From assembly GCF_009882985.1 (NCBI RefSeq), contig NZ_WTUZ01000022.1, positions 471,065 through 535,064 of the forward strand: a DNA stretch of 64,000 bases, given 5' to 3'. The position numbers and the translations under genes were made by a program. This DNA comes from Paenibacillus silvestris (lineage in GTDB: Bacteria; Bacillota; Bacilli; Paenibacillales; NBRC-103111). Under the pieces are notes generated by a model, which had not been told where the DNA came from, ran no database searches, and was given only the letters and a program-made list of their open reading frames with translations. This document shows, in pieces, positions 16,043 through 25,766 of the stretch (within the stretch, counting starts at the first letter, position 1; each line of letters opens with the position of its first letter).

Positions 16043-18430
16043 TTGAAATTACGTTATCGAAGCTATGCCAAAGCGTGGACGGAAGCGCTTCCTATCGGGA
16101 ATGGCCGTCTCGGGGCCATGGTTTTCGGCGATCCGGAAGTCGAGCATATGCAGCTAAATGAAGATACGCTTTGGTCAGGCCGTGGGCCTGTTGACGGAAA
16201 CAATCCGAATGCGAAGAACGTGCTGGCAGAAGTTCGCGGGCTTCTTGCCGAAGGCCGTTATGAGGAAGCGGACAAGATGAGCAAGGGCATGATGGGGCCA
16301 TACAATCAATCCTATATGCCGCTTGGCGATCTTCATTTGAAATTTCTCCACGGTGGAGTGGTTCGCGAATATGAGCGCAGTCTGGATTTGATGAATGCCA
16401 TCACGGGAGTGACATATCGTATAGGGGATATCCAGTATAAGCGGGAAATCTTTGCTTCATTTCCGGATCAAGTAATTGTGGTTCGTATTGAAGCAAGCGC
16501 TCCAGGCGCTTTGAATTTCACAGCGCGTTTGGATAGTCCGCATCCCTATCGAACGCACACGAGTGCAGAGCATCTCTTCCTGCGAGGCATCTGCCCGGAG
16601 CATGTCGATCCGAATTATTACAACCGGGATCAGCCTGTGCTGTACGGAGACCCTGAGACAACGGAAGCGATGCGCTTTGAAGGGCGACTTGGCGTTCGTC
16701 AGGAAGCGGGAACAGCTACCATTGATCATGACGGCTTACATATTAGAAAAGCTAGCGCAGTAACGCTGATATTCAGCGCGGAAACCAGCTTTCAAGGTTA
16801 CGATAAACCTCCTGCGAGGGAAACTGAGGATATGGCTGCCGCTAATGAGGAGCGTCTGGAGCGAGCATTAGGCAAATCGTATGCGCAATTGCGGCAAGCT
16901 CATATCGATGATTATACAGCGCTCTATAATCGTGTGGAGCTGAGCCTTGGCGCCTCTGAGGCAACCGAGGAGATGCCGACCGACCGACGAATTAAGCAGT
17001 ATGGGGCGAAGGATGCGGGGCTAGTAGAGCTGCTATTTCAGTATGGCAGATATTTGTTAATTGCAAGCTCACGCGCTGGGTCGCAGCCAGCCAATCTGCA
17101 AGGGATATGGAACAAAGAATTGAGGCCGCCATGGAGCAGCAATTTTACGTTGAACATTAACACCGAGATGAACTACTGGCTTGCGGAAACGTGCCATTTA
17201 TCCGAATGTCACGAGCCACTGCTTGGGTACATCCAGAATTTATCCAACAATGGACGGAAAACGGCTGAAGTTAATTATGGCAGCCGTGGCTGGGTCGCGC
17301 ATCATAACGGAGACATCTGGTGCCAATCTGCGCCAGTTGGGGATTATGGGCAAGGGGATCCGGTATGGGCGCTGTGGCCGATGTCGGCTGCCTGGCTGTG
17401 TCAGCATCTATGGGAGCATTATGCGTTCACCAAGGACGAGCAGTACTTGCGCGAGCACGCTTATCCAATCATGAGAGAAGCAGCGCTTTTCTGTCTGGAC
17501 TTTCTTCATACGGACGCAAGCGGCCATCTCATCACGTCGCCGTCCACGTCGCCGGAGCACAAGTTCGTGACGGCAGACGGGCAGAAGGCTGGGGTGAGTC
17601 AGGCAACGACGATGGATATGTCGTTGATCTGGGATTTGTTTATGAATAGCATCGAGGCTATCGATGTGCTGGAGCGGGCAGATGACGCGTCCTTTAGGGA
17701 CGAGATAGCAGCAGCATTAGAGAAGCTGAAGCCGATGCAGATCGGCAAGCATGGCCAGCTTCAGGAATGGTCCGTGGATTGGGAGGATGAGGATGTCCAT
17801 CATCGTCATGTGTCGCACTTGTTCGGCATCTACCCTGGACGTCAACTGACAGAGCAGGAAACGCCAGAGCTGTATAGAGCGGCGCGAAATTCCCTGGAGC
17901 GGCGTGGAGATGGCGGCACGGGGTGGAGCTTGGCTTGGAAAATCTGTTTATGGGCACGTTTCCAGGACGGGAACCGAACGCTGCAGCTAATCTCCAACTT
18001 GCTTCAGCTGGTGGAGGAAGACGGGACGAACTATCATCGCGGAGGCGTTTATGCCAACTTGTTCGATGCGCACCCGCCTTTCCAAATTGACGGCAACTTC
18101 GGATTTACCGCCGGTGTGGCGGAAATGCTCGTCCAATCGCATGCTGGCGAAATTTCCTTGCTGCCTGCTTTGCCAGACGCTTGGCCTACTGGCTATGTGA
18201 AAGGCCTCCGAGCTAGAGGAGCGATAGGGGTTAACCTCTCGTGGGAGGGAGGCGCTCTTCAGGAAGCAGAGCTCGAAGTACAGTTCGGTGGAAGCTGCCG
18301 CATTCGCACCAAGGAGGCTGTACTTTCAGTTGAGTCGGAAGGTAAGCAAGTATCTTTTGAACGCGTAATAGACGGTGTTATCCGTTTCGATGCGGAGGCC
18401 GGTCGAGCGTACACGCTGCGCTGTGTATAA
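16043..18430 (+). CDS. GH95 family glycoside hydrolase (alpha-L-fucosidase type)
   Basis: A 795-residue cytoplasmic enzyme (no signal peptide) with the GH95 start WTEALPIGNGRLGAMVFG and LNEDTLWSG, then NLQGIWN, NINTEMNYW (N371, N373), SPSTSPEHKF (E505) and FQIDGNFGFTAG (D683). In the Bifidobacterium 1,2-alpha-L-fucosidase the equivalents of these Asn, Glu and Asp residues form the active site, so this one is complete. Some GH95 enzymes act on alpha-L-galactosides, so fucose versus galactose is open. It starts at a TTG (16043) with AAGGAG 10 bases ahead. Substrate probably arrives through the ABC importer downstream. Confidence 0.9.
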   Translation: MKLRYRSYAKAWTEALPIGNGRLGAMVFGDPEVEHMQLNEDTLWSGRGPVDGNNPNAKNVLAEVRGLLAEGRYEEADKMSKGMMGPYNQSYMPLGDLHLKFLHGGVVREYERSLDLMNAITGVTYRIGDIQYKREIFASFPDQVIVVRIEASAPGALNFTARLDSPHPYRTHTSAEHLFLRGICPEHVDPNYYNRDQPVLYGDPETTEAMRFEGRLGVRQEAGTATIDHDGLHIRKASAVTLIFSAETSFQGYDKPPARETEDMAAANEERLERALGKSYAQLRQAHIDDYTALYNRVELSLGASEATEEMPTDRRIKQYGAKDAGLVELLFQYGRYLLIASSRAGSQPANLQGIWNKELRPPWSSNFTLNINTEMNYWLAETCHLSECHEPLLGYIQNLSNNGRKTAEVNYGSRGWVAHHNGDIWCQSAPVGDYGQGDPVWALWPMSAAWLCQHLWEHYAFTKDEQYLREHAYPIMREAALFCLDFLHTDASGHLITSPSTSPEHKFVTADGQKAGVSQATTMDMSLIWDLFMNSIEAIDVLERADDASFRDEIAAALEKLKPMQIGKHGQLQEWSVDWEDEDVHHRHVSHLFGIYPGRQLTEQETPELYRAARNSLERRGDGGTGWSLAWKICLWARFQDGNRTLQLISNLLQLVEEDGTNYHRGGVYANLFDAHPPFQIDGNFGFTAGVAEMLVQSHAGEISLLPALPDAWPTGYVKGLRARGAIGVNLSWEGGALQEAELEVQFGGSCRIRTKEAVLSVESEGKQVSFERVIDGVIRFDAEAGRAYTLRCV

Positions 18431-18442
18431 GTGCTTATAATC

Positions 18443-18473
18443 AAACGGCGGGTTCCATCCGGATCCGCCGTTT
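18443..18473 (+). terminator. intrinsic terminator after GH95 gene
   Basis: AAACGGCGG (18443-18451) pairs perfectly with CCGCCGTTT (18465-18473); the following sequence is GCTGTTTCTT. The stem continues by GTTCCATCCGGAT as loop. Confidence 0.65.
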
Positions 18474-18509
18474 GCTGTTTCTTCTGAGAAAAGTACCTGT
18501 CAAATCCAA

Positions 18510-18605
18510 GTGTACCTTTCTTGATTTCAGCGAGTGTACGCACTATTTTGAGGTGTACCTTTCTTGATTTCAGCGGGTGTACGCACTATTTTGAGGTGTA
18601 CCTTT
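18510..18605. repeat. 43-bp direct repeat, 2.2 copies
   Basis: GTGTACCTTTCTTGATTTCA... from 18510 to 18552 is repeated at 18553-18595 with one change, and a third copy begins at 18596 (GTGTACCTTT). A related GTGTACC also occurs at 15975 and AGTACCTGTC at 18492. It is directly in front of the ABC transporter genes and may be a regulator-binding array. Confidence 0.75.
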
Positions 18606-18620
18606 ACGCTGGAGGGGGAA

Positions 18621-19637
18621 ATGTGGTCTTGTAGAGATAGAAAGCGCTACCAAACAGGAGGGATTGATCTGGATACCGTATCCGTCAGAGAAACACGCGC
18701 TCCGAGTGTCACCAATAAGAAGTCCAGGCTGTGGATGGAGGCGAGAAGGAGCTTTCGGAAGCACTGGCAGTTCTACTTACTTATTATACCGGCTGTTCTT
18801 TACTTCCTTATTTTCAAGTACATTCCGATGGTGAATGCCGTCATCGCCTTCAAGGATTATAGCGTTGTCAAAGGGATTTGGCACAGTCCTTGGGCCGGTT
18901 TCAAGCATTTCAACCTGTTCTTCAATAATCCGCAATTTTGGGTGTTGATGAAAAACACGCTGTTCCTTAGTTTATATCAGATCGCTATTGGCTTTCCCGT
19001 TCCGATTCTGCTCGCCTTGGCGTTAAATGAAGTACGCAACGGCATCTTCAAAAGAGCCGTACAACTGGTCACCTACGCGCCTTACTTCATTTCAACCGTT
19101 GTCATGGTCTCCATGATTATGCTGCTTCTCTCACCGAGATTAGGCGTAATTAATATCATTTTACAAAGCTTCGGCTTAGAAACGATCAACTTTCTTGGCA
19201 TCCCGAGCATGTTCCGTAGTGTCTACGTATGGTCTGACGTATGGCAAGGTGCAGGGTACTCAGCGGTTATTTATTTGGCCGCACTGGCTGGGGTTGACCC
19301 GTCGCTGTATGAAGCGGCTAAAGTCGATGGAGCTTCTCGTTTTCAGAAAATTATTCATATTGATATACCTGGGATTATGCCTACAGCCGTCATCATTTTG
19401 ATATTAAGCGTAGGGAACATTATGTCTGTCGGGTTTGAAAAAATTTATTTGCTGCAAAATCCGCTTAATCTCGAAACCGCTGAGATTATCGCTACTTATG
19501 TCTATAAAATCGGTTTGCTGAACGCGAACTTCAGCTTCGCAACAGCCGTCGGTTTGTTCAATTCGGTTGTGAATTTGATTCTGCTCTTGCTGGTTAATGC
19601 TATAGCCAAAAGAATCTCTAGTACAAGTCTTTGGTAA
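18621..19637 (+). CDS. LplB-type carbohydrate ABC transporter permease
   Basis: A sugar-importer permease with about six spans; the first begins near FYLLIIPAVLYFLIFKYIPM. The coupling loop YEAAKVDGASRFQKIIHIDIPGI carries the EAA motif. The start is uncertain: ATG 18621 is only 2 bases after GGAGGGGG and would place a cre site inside the gene; an in-frame CTG at 18669 lies 6 bases after AGGAGGG (18656-18662) and gives a normal ~30-residue lead; ATG 18735 is the next ordinary choice. Works with the LplC-type permease and the lipoprotein that follow. No ATPase gene is in the operon, as usual for this group, which borrow a shared MsmX-type ATPase. Confidence 0.85.
   Translation: MWSCRDRKRYQTGGIDLDTVSVRETRAPSVTNKKSRLWMEARRSFRKHWQFYLLIIPAVLYFLIFKYIPMVNAVIAFKDYSVVKGIWHSPWAGFKHFNLFFNNPQFWVLMKNTLFLSLYQIAIGFPVPILLALALNEVRNGIFKRAVQLVTYAPYFISTVVMVSMIMLLLSPRLGVINIILQSFGLETINFLGIPSMFRSVYVWSDVWQGAGYSAVIYLAALAGVDPSLYEAAKVDGASRFQKIIHIDIPGIMPTAVIILILSVGNIMSVGFEKIYLLQNPLNLETAEIIATYVYKIGLLNANFSFATAVGLFNSVVNLILLLLVNAIAKRISSTSLW
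18638..18652 (+). promoter_or_regulatory. cre-like (CcpA) site before ABC importer genes
   Basis: TAGAAAGCGCTACCA fits the cre consensus at 14 of 15 positions. It lies between an early candidate start codon (18621) of the permease gene and a good AGGAGGG site at 18656-18662, which argues that the true start of the permease is later than 18621. Confidence 0.6.
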
Positions 19638-19659
19638 AAGAAAGGAGAGGACCCGCCAA

Positions 19660-20559
19660 ATGATCAAGACGGGGCGTCGCATTCGTGAATCGACTGGGGA
19701 CCGGCTGTTCCTAACGGGCGTGTATATTGTTCTGGGGATCGCACTGATCGTCGTTCTTTACCCGCTAGTCTTCATTGTCAGCTCATCCTTAAGCAGTCCG
19801 CTCGCTGTTTCATCAGGACGTGTCTGGTTATGGCCAGTGGATCTGACATTCGTAGGTTACAAGGTTGTATTAAGTAATCCTCAGGTTCTTCAGGGCTATG
19901 GAAACTCATTGTTTTATGCCTTCTTCGGCACATTAATTAGCGTTACGTTAACGATTATTTTGGCTTATCCACTATCGCGAAGAACTTTCTTTGGACGCAG
20001 CGCGCTTATGATGTTCATTACATTTACGATGCTTTTCTCTGGTGGTCTAATTCCAACGTATTTGGTCGTCAAACAGCTGGGCCTGCTCGATACCAGGTGG
20101 GCACTTCTTATCCCCCAAGCCATCTGGGTATGGCAAATCATTATTGCCAGGACGTTCTTCCAGTCTTCCATTCCAGATGAGCTGGCGGAAGCTAGCGAAA
20201 TGGATGGTTGCAGCGATTTTCGTTTTATGTGGAGCGTTGTACTTCCCTTGTCCAAACCGATTATCGCTGTGCTCATTCTGATGTATGCCATCGGGCAGTG
20301 GAATGCTTACTTTGATGCTTTGATCTATTTGAAAACACAAAGCTTGTACCCGCTGCAGCTGATTCTTCGCAGTATTCTGATTCTCAATTCGGCGGCATCA
20401 GGCAACATTGATGCGGCTGAGCAGCTAAGAAGACAGCAGTTTGCTGATTTGACCAAATACTCGCTCATTGTCATAGCAAGCTTACCTGTTTTGATCATTT
20501 ATCCTTTTGTGCAGCGATATTTCGTCAAAGGGATGTTGATTGGCTCTGTGAAGGGATAA
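19660..20559 (+). CDS. LplC/YtcP-type carbohydrate ABC transporter permease
   Basis: The second permease half (299 residues, about six spans) with the EAA loop ELAEASEMDGCSDFRFMWSVVLPLSKPI and the group-typical C-terminus YPFVQRYFVKGMLIGSVKG. AAAGGAGAGG site before ATG 19660, 22 bases after the first permease. Forms the membrane channel together with it. Confidence 0.92.
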   Translation: MIKTGRRIRESTGDRLFLTGVYIVLGIALIVVLYPLVFIVSSSLSSPLAVSSGRVWLWPVDLTFVGYKVVLSNPQVLQGYGNSLFYAFFGTLISVTLTIILAYPLSRRTFFGRSALMMFITFTMLFSGGLIPTYLVVKQLGLLDTRWALLIPQAIWVWQIIIARTFFQSSIPDELAEASEMDGCSDFRFMWSVVLPLSKPIIAVLILMYAIGQWNAYFDALIYLKTQSLYPLQLILRSILILNSAASGNIDAAEQLRRQQFADLTKYSLIVIASLPVLIIYPFVQRYFVKGMLIGSVKG

Positions 20560-20674
20560 GAGACACCTAGGAGAGGTGGTGGTGCAGCCCCGGGATACTC
20601 GGAACAAAGCGCAATAACTTGGCTAATAGCACATGCAGGGGTTACCATTTGACAACGAAAGGGAGAGGGCGCAT

Positions 20675-22336
20675 TTGAAAAAAACAATTTCAACCTTATG
20701 GATAATGCTGCTTACGATCAGCTTAGTTCTCACAGCTTGTACATCCCCATCTACTTCTGTTACCAGTACGCCTGGCGCAACGGGCGCTGCGAAACCATCG
20801 GAGGGCACGGGCGCTCCGGTTCCGATCAAGATTTTTGCCCAACAAGATGCGAATATCGATCTGGCGACAAACAGTTTCTCTAAATTGGCGGAGCAGAAAT
20901 TTAATATTAAATTTTCATGGCAGACGGTTCCTTTCGATGGTGCGGCTGAGAAAAGACAGATTTCACTGGCCAGCGGCGATTATCCGGATCTGTACATGCT
21001 GATTCCGTGGGTTGATAAATTTTCCCAGACCGACATTCTTCGGTATTCCCAGCAGGGCGTGATTCTTCCGCTTGACGATCTCATTAAACAATATGCACCC
21101 AATGTACAAAAGGCTCTGGACAAATACCCCTACTTTAAGGCGATGAACACCGCGCCGGATGGCAAAATATATGGATTAACACAGCTGGTCGAATGTTATC
21201 ACTGTTCATATCCGAATAAAATGTGGATCAATTCATCCTGGCTGAAGAAGCTGAATCTAACGATGCCGAAAACGCTGGATGATTACAAAAAAGTTCTGGA
21301 AGCGTTTAAAACAAAGGACCCGAATGGCAACGGCAAAGCAGACGAAGTGCCGCTTAGCGGATCTATTGAAGACTACGGGGTTCACATCATCCCTTACTTT
21401 ATGAATGGCTTCATCTATGATGACGATCGCACGTATCTCCTACTGAAAGATGGCAAAGTGGATGTAGCAGCTAACAAGGACGAATGGAAGCAAGGTTTGC
21501 AGTTCGTGAAGTCCATGTATGACGGCGGCTTGATTGATAAGGGAGCATTCACTCAAAATGCTACAGCTTACAAGAAAATCGGAGATAATGCAGATGCTCA
21601 AATTCTAGGCGCAGGGGTCGCCATGCACCCTTACATTTTCATCACAGGCGGATCGGATAGTTCCAAAACGTACGATGCTGTACCACCGCTGACAGGGCCT
21701 AATGGGGCATTAGCGACTTATAATTATCCGAGTGATCCAGGTGCTACTTTCGTTCTTACGAATAAAGCAAGCAAGGAAGCGCAGATCGCCGCTATTAAAT
21801 TAGTCGATTACATGTTTACGCAGGAAGGCCAAATTCGCAGTCACTTCGGCGAAGAAGGGAAAGACTGGAGGAAACCGAAGGATGGCGATTCTCCTGTAGA
21901 GAAGTCAGCGACTCCTCTTCTGGCGACGATTCCTACGCCAACGGGGGAAACTCCGCATAACTCGGCTTGGGGGCCGATGGCGCAATATTTCCAACCGAAG
22001 GAGTTCCGGGACAGCTGGGTTGCGGCTACGGATATCTACGACACAACGGGCTATGAGCGCAGATTGCAAGAAGCTACGCATCTGTATGATGGCAAACAGC
22101 CAAAAGATGTATTCCCGCACTGGGCAATCTGGATCGATCCGTCAACAGCTGACGAAGCGGCTATGCTGAAGACGAATATTAAAAACTATATCGATCAGAA
22201 TTCACTGCAGTTCGTCACAGGCGCCAAAGATTTGAACAAGGATTGGGATGCCTATGTAGCTGGTTTGAATAAATTAAACCTGAAACGTTACACGGAAATC
22301 ATGCAGCAATCCTACGATAAATCATTCAAAAAATAA
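20675..22336 (+). CDS. extracellular sugar-binding lipoprotein (LipO/YtcQ-like)
   Basis: A 553-residue binding protein with a signal peptide ending in lipobox LTAC (Cys near residue 21), followed by a Ser/Thr/Pro/Gly linker and a large group-1 solute-binding fold (FSWQTVPFDGAAEKRQISLASGDYPDLYML). I use TTG 20675, with AGGGAGAGG in front, because it begins the signal peptide (KKTISTLW); earlier starts put a polar piece before it. It probably captures a plant- or host-type oligosaccharide for the permeases upstream. A terminator follows. Confidence 0.9.
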   Translation: MKKTISTLWIMLLTISLVLTACTSPSTSVTSTPGATGAAKPSEGTGAPVPIKIFAQQDANIDLATNSFSKLAEQKFNIKFSWQTVPFDGAAEKRQISLASGDYPDLYMLIPWVDKFSQTDILRYSQQGVILPLDDLIKQYAPNVQKALDKYPYFKAMNTAPDGKIYGLTQLVECYHCSYPNKMWINSSWLKKLNLTMPKTLDDYKKVLEAFKTKDPNGNGKADEVPLSGSIEDYGVHIIPYFMNGFIYDDDRTYLLLKDGKVDVAANKDEWKQGLQFVKSMYDGGLIDKGAFTQNATAYKKIGDNADAQILGAGVAMHPYIFITGGSDSSKTYDAVPPLTGPNGALATYNYPSDPGATFVLTNKASKEAQIAAIKLVDYMFTQEGQIRSHFGEEGKDWRKPKDGDSPVEKSATPLLATIPTPTGETPHNSAWGPMAQYFQPKEFRDSWVAATDIYDTTGYERRLQEATHLYDGKQPKDVFPHWAIWIDPSTADEAAMLKTNIKNYIDQNSLQFVTGAKDLNKDWDAYVAGLNKLNLKRYTEIMQQSYDKSFKK

Positions 22337-22342
22337 GGCGAT

Positions 22343-22378
22343 GGTCCTGTACGGCCCAGGTGGTCGTACAGGACTTTT
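22343..22378 (+). terminator. intrinsic terminator after binding protein
   Basis: GGTCCTGTACG (22343-22353) pairs with CGTACAGGACT (22365-22375), then TTTTA. Transcription of the last enzyme gene may therefore be lower or partly separate. Confidence 0.75.
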
Positions 22379-22413
22379 ACGCTGCCAAATGATGGTTAAG
22401 GGAGAGAGTAGCC

Positions 22414-24792
22414 ATGAACAGTAATGAGCAAGCGAAGCGACACCCAATCCGCTATGAGAAGCCAGCACCAGATTTCTTTGAGGGTGCTCTGATGGGGAAC
22501 GGCGGCCTTGGTGCCGTGGTCACAACACGTCCAGATGCGGTTGTCATCCATTTTGGACATAATAATGTGTGGGACATTCGGATTGCCGAGAATAATCAAG
22601 ATAAGATTGGCACTTTTCAAGATGTCTTTGAGCAATTGAAGCAGATTCCGAAAGATTTGGAAACGTTCCGAGAGAACGATTGGTATCGCGAATACTGTAG
22701 CATGACGGCGGAGAACTACGCCAAACCATACCCTCGGCCGATGCCGTGCGGCTCACTTCTCCTCGGCTATGACCGACGCAAGGCGGAAGTGCTTGGCCAT
22801 CAAGTACATATTCACAATGGTCTTATTGAAGTATATTTCAAGCTGGAAGCGGGGGAAGCCACGCTGCAATTGTTTATCGAACCTGAGGCGGATCGAATGT
22901 GGATGAAGCTTGTTTCGCCGGAAGGTGCTGTCGGCGGATTGTTCGATCGGGTCAAGCTAATCCCCGATCCAGATACGCCGAAGGAGCTGCCGCTTGCGCA
23001 GAAGGCCGCTGACGCTGAGCGTAGTCAGCTTAGCTTCAGGCAGACGCTTCCTTATGCGCCTGAGGGAAATGAACGCGATCCAAGGGATAAAGCGTTCCGC
23101 TTGGATGTTCGTGTAGCCGAGGACATCGAGGCTGCGGATACCACGGGCAGCGTACAAGCCAAGCTTCTCCAAACTGCGCCGTTCCTGGCTTGCGTGGAGC
23201 TGACAGAAGGCTTAGACAGCTCCGTTGCGACAGGGCTGCAGGAGCTGGTGGCCCCTACGGAGCAAGGGCTTGCTGCCGCTTTCGCTGTTTGCGAGAATAA
23301 CTGGGCAGCGTATTGGAACTGCTCAGGCGTGAGTCTCGGCGATGAGTTTCTGGAGCAGATTTGGTATTGGAATTTATATTTCTATCACTGCTCTGTCAAG
23401 CCCGAAGCGACCTGTCCGGGTCTGTTCGCGAATTGGAGTTACCGTTCGATAGGCTCGGAGTGGCATGGCGACTACCACATGAACTATAATACACAGCAGC
23501 CGTTCTGGCTTGCTTTTTCCAGCAATCATGTTGACAAGCACTTGGCTTATGTCAACATGGTAGATCATATTCTACCTGTGAGCCGAAAATGGGCGAGTGA
23601 ATACTACGGCATGCGAGGAGCTTACTATCCGCATTCCGCTTACCCGGTCGACATGAACATCATGCCTTATCCCGTACCGCATTGGGGCTGGGAAGTCTGT
23701 GAAACTCCGTGGACGGTGCAGAGTCTGTGGTGGCATTATCGATACACGATGGATCGGGACTTCCTGGCGAATCGCGCTTTTGTGCCAATAAAAGAAGCTG
23801 TGCTGTTTATGGTGGATTACATGCGCAGGCCGGATACACACGGGGAGGCGTGGGGGGATGACCGTTATCACATTTTCCCTACTGTCGTTCCTGAGCTGTA
23901 TGAATTGACGCCTGGTTTTAAGAAAAATTATGACTGCCTAGTTGATTTGACGCTGACCAAATTTGTATTTCATGCTTTTCATGAGGCTTGTGAAACACTC
24001 GGTATCGAGCAGGAAGAAGCGGAGCTGCTGGACAGCGTCCAAGAGATTTTAAGTAAATACCCTGAATATGCAACAGCGGAATCGCAGCGAGGAAAGGTAT
24101 TCGTATCGGTGCCAGGTGAGGATGCGGAGGTTGTCTATAACACGCCCAATGGTATTATGACGATTTTCCCAGGAGAGGAACATGGCCTTCACTCGACAGG
24201 TGAAGCGTACGAAATCGCGCTCAACTCCTATTTGAACCATCGGAATGAAGGCGGAAATGAGCTTGTCTTCTACCATCTTGCTGGAGCACGAATGGGACAT
24301 CTGGACCTGGAAAAGTTCAAACGGCAAATTAGTTACTGCCTGCTGCCTAATGGTACGTGTACCGATCGTGTCCTGTTGTCCGGCGGTAGGTACAGTGATA
24401 CGCTGAGTTTTGATTTTATGAGCAGGGTGGGCATTTGGTTCGAGAACTTTGCGCTGCCGGTCGTCATTAATGAGTGCCTGCTGCAAAGCTATAACGGCAT
24501 TCTTCGTCTGTTCCCGAACTGGCCTAGCAAGCAGGATGCTGAATTTGCTACGCTGAGGGCGGTCGGAGCTTTTCTGGTGAGCGCATCGATTTCGGGTGGC
24601 GAAGTGCAGTGGGTGGAGATTGAAAGTGAAGCGGGTGCTGAGCTGAGGTTCTATAATCCATGGGAGCACGGGGCTGTGTGCAAGCAAGCTAACGGTGATG
24701 TGACCATCTACGATGACATCGTTCAGTTGTCTACGAGCCCGGGTGAGAGAATCCGGTTGGTGAAAGCTAACGCGCAAGTAGCGGCGAGTTAA
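22414..24792 (+). CDS. GH95-like glycoside hydrolase
   Basis: A 792-residue protein distantly like the GH95 enzyme six genes upstream: FFEGALMGNGGLGAVV at the N-terminus equals the GNGRLGAMV segment, and GDYHMNYNTQQPFW (N357, N359) equals NINTEMNYW. Between them lies a beta-rich N-terminal domain, then an (alpha/alpha)6-type barrel rich in Trp. No clear equivalent of the SPE or QIDGNFG motifs was found, so the catalytic acid may differ. No signal peptide. It may act on another linkage of the same imported glycan. AGGGAGAGAG site before ATG. Confidence 0.75.
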   Translation: MNSNEQAKRHPIRYEKPAPDFFEGALMGNGGLGAVVTTRPDAVVIHFGHNNVWDIRIAENNQDKIGTFQDVFEQLKQIPKDLETFRENDWYREYCSMTAENYAKPYPRPMPCGSLLLGYDRRKAEVLGHQVHIHNGLIEVYFKLEAGEATLQLFIEPEADRMWMKLVSPEGAVGGLFDRVKLIPDPDTPKELPLAQKAADAERSQLSFRQTLPYAPEGNERDPRDKAFRLDVRVAEDIEAADTTGSVQAKLLQTAPFLACVELTEGLDSSVATGLQELVAPTEQGLAAAFAVCENNWAAYWNCSGVSLGDEFLEQIWYWNLYFYHCSVKPEATCPGLFANWSYRSIGSEWHGDYHMNYNTQQPFWLAFSSNHVDKHLAYVNMVDHILPVSRKWASEYYGMRGAYYPHSAYPVDMNIMPYPVPHWGWEVCETPWTVQSLWWHYRYTMDRDFLANRAFVPIKEAVLFMVDYMRRPDTHGEAWGDDRYHIFPTVVPELYELTPGFKKNYDCLVDLTLTKFVFHAFHEACETLGIEQEEAELLDSVQEILSKYPEYATAESQRGKVFVSVPGEDAEVVYNTPNGIMTIFPGEEHGLHSTGEAYEIALNSYLNHRNEGGNELVFYHLAGARMGHLDLEKFKRQISYCLLPNGTCTDRVLLSGGRYSDTLSFDFMSRVGIWFENFALPVVINECLLQSYNGILRLFPNWPSKQDAEFATLRAVGAFLVSASISGGEVQWVEIESEAGAELRFYNPWEHGAVCKQANGDVTIYDDIVQLSTSPGERIRLVKANAQVAAS

Positions 24793-24803
24793 ACGGATTA
24801 TGG

Positions 24804-24843
24804 CCTGATCTCTAAGCCGATGGGCTGGGGATCAGGTTTTTTT
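24804..24843 (+). terminator. intrinsic terminator of glycan-use locus
   Basis: CCTGATC (24804-24810) with GATCAGG (24830-24836) and a run of seven T. An inner AGCC/GGCT pairing strengthens it. Confidence 0.8.
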
Positions 24844-24875
24844 ATTGAACTAGCTGGCGTGGTATGTCGGAGACC

Positions 24876-25632
24876 GCCACCTTAGCTCTTCCAGGAGGCT
24901 GAGCGCCTCCACGAAGCTTCACGTGAACGCTGATTTCACCAGCGTTCACACGCTCAACCCTCCGAAAGTCGCACATAGCTCGCTCTTAAACTAGCCTAAC
25001 AATTGAGGGGCGATTGCTGCCCTCTAGAAATCCCCCCACCGGGCCAAGTGTCGCCGTTGATGGGAACTACAGGGCGTTATTTCTGCGAAATGCGCCCATT
25101 ATCAAACAGCAGGGGAACTATGATCCGCTATTTCAAGCTATTTGGCGAAAATTCCGCCAAATCTGTTGAAATAGCGCCCTGTAGTTCCCCAACATCAACC
25201 CCATCGGCCGCTTTCTGCGAAATAGCGGACTATAGTTCCTCATAGGTGGCAGAGCCAGCCACCTTAACTTATTCATGAGGCTGAGCGCCCCCACGAAACT
25301 TCACGTGAACGCTGATTTCACCAGCGTTCACACGCTCAACCCTCCGAAAGTCGCACATAGCTCGCTCTTCAACTAGCCTAACAATTGAGGGGGGGGCAAC
25401 TGCCGCCCTCTTGAATTGCCCCCATCGGCTTAGCATCACCGTTGATGGGAACTACAGGGCGTTATTTCTGCGAAATGCGCCCATTATCTTCCAGCAGGGG
25501 AACTATGAACCGCTATTTCAAGCTATTTGGCGAAAATTCCGCCAAATGCTGTGAAATAGCGCCCTGTAGTTCCCAAACCATCATCCCCATCGGACGCTTG
25601 TTGTGAAATAACGCCCTGCAGTTCCCCAAAGG
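24876..25632. repeat. two tandem copies of a ~380-bp non-coding unit
   Basis: The 974-base gap 24793-25766 contains no convincing gene. Unit A (24876-25257) and unit B (25258-25632) are about 90% alike, offset 382. Each has in order: CACGTGAACGCTGATTTCAC...CAGCGTTCAC (small palindrome), CAACCCTCCGAAAGTCGCAC, ACAATTGAGGGG, and an inverted repeat whose arms are GGGAACTACAGGGCG and CGCCCTGTAGTTCCC (25062-25189 and 25447-25574), with an inner ATTTGGCG/CGCCAAAT hairpin (25140-25162 in unit A) and a further AGTTCC half at the end. Confidence 0.9.
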
Positions 25633-25766
25633 CAGCTAGTTACCTCCAAGTAACTAACTTAATTATTTGATATTATGTGAGAAACTTTTCACTACTTATA
25701 TTCCTTAATCAACTATTGATATAATAGTAGAGCCTGTAATTGAAAATATTAGGAGGATGAAATGAG

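Noticed and set aside
24049..24777. A 242-codon open frame on the minus strand
   Set aside because: Antisense to the GH95-like enzyme, no ribosome-binding site and no recognisable domain.
24876..25632. Insertion sequence
   Set aside because: No transposase frame and no target-site duplication seen; the two units are tandem rather than flanking a gene.
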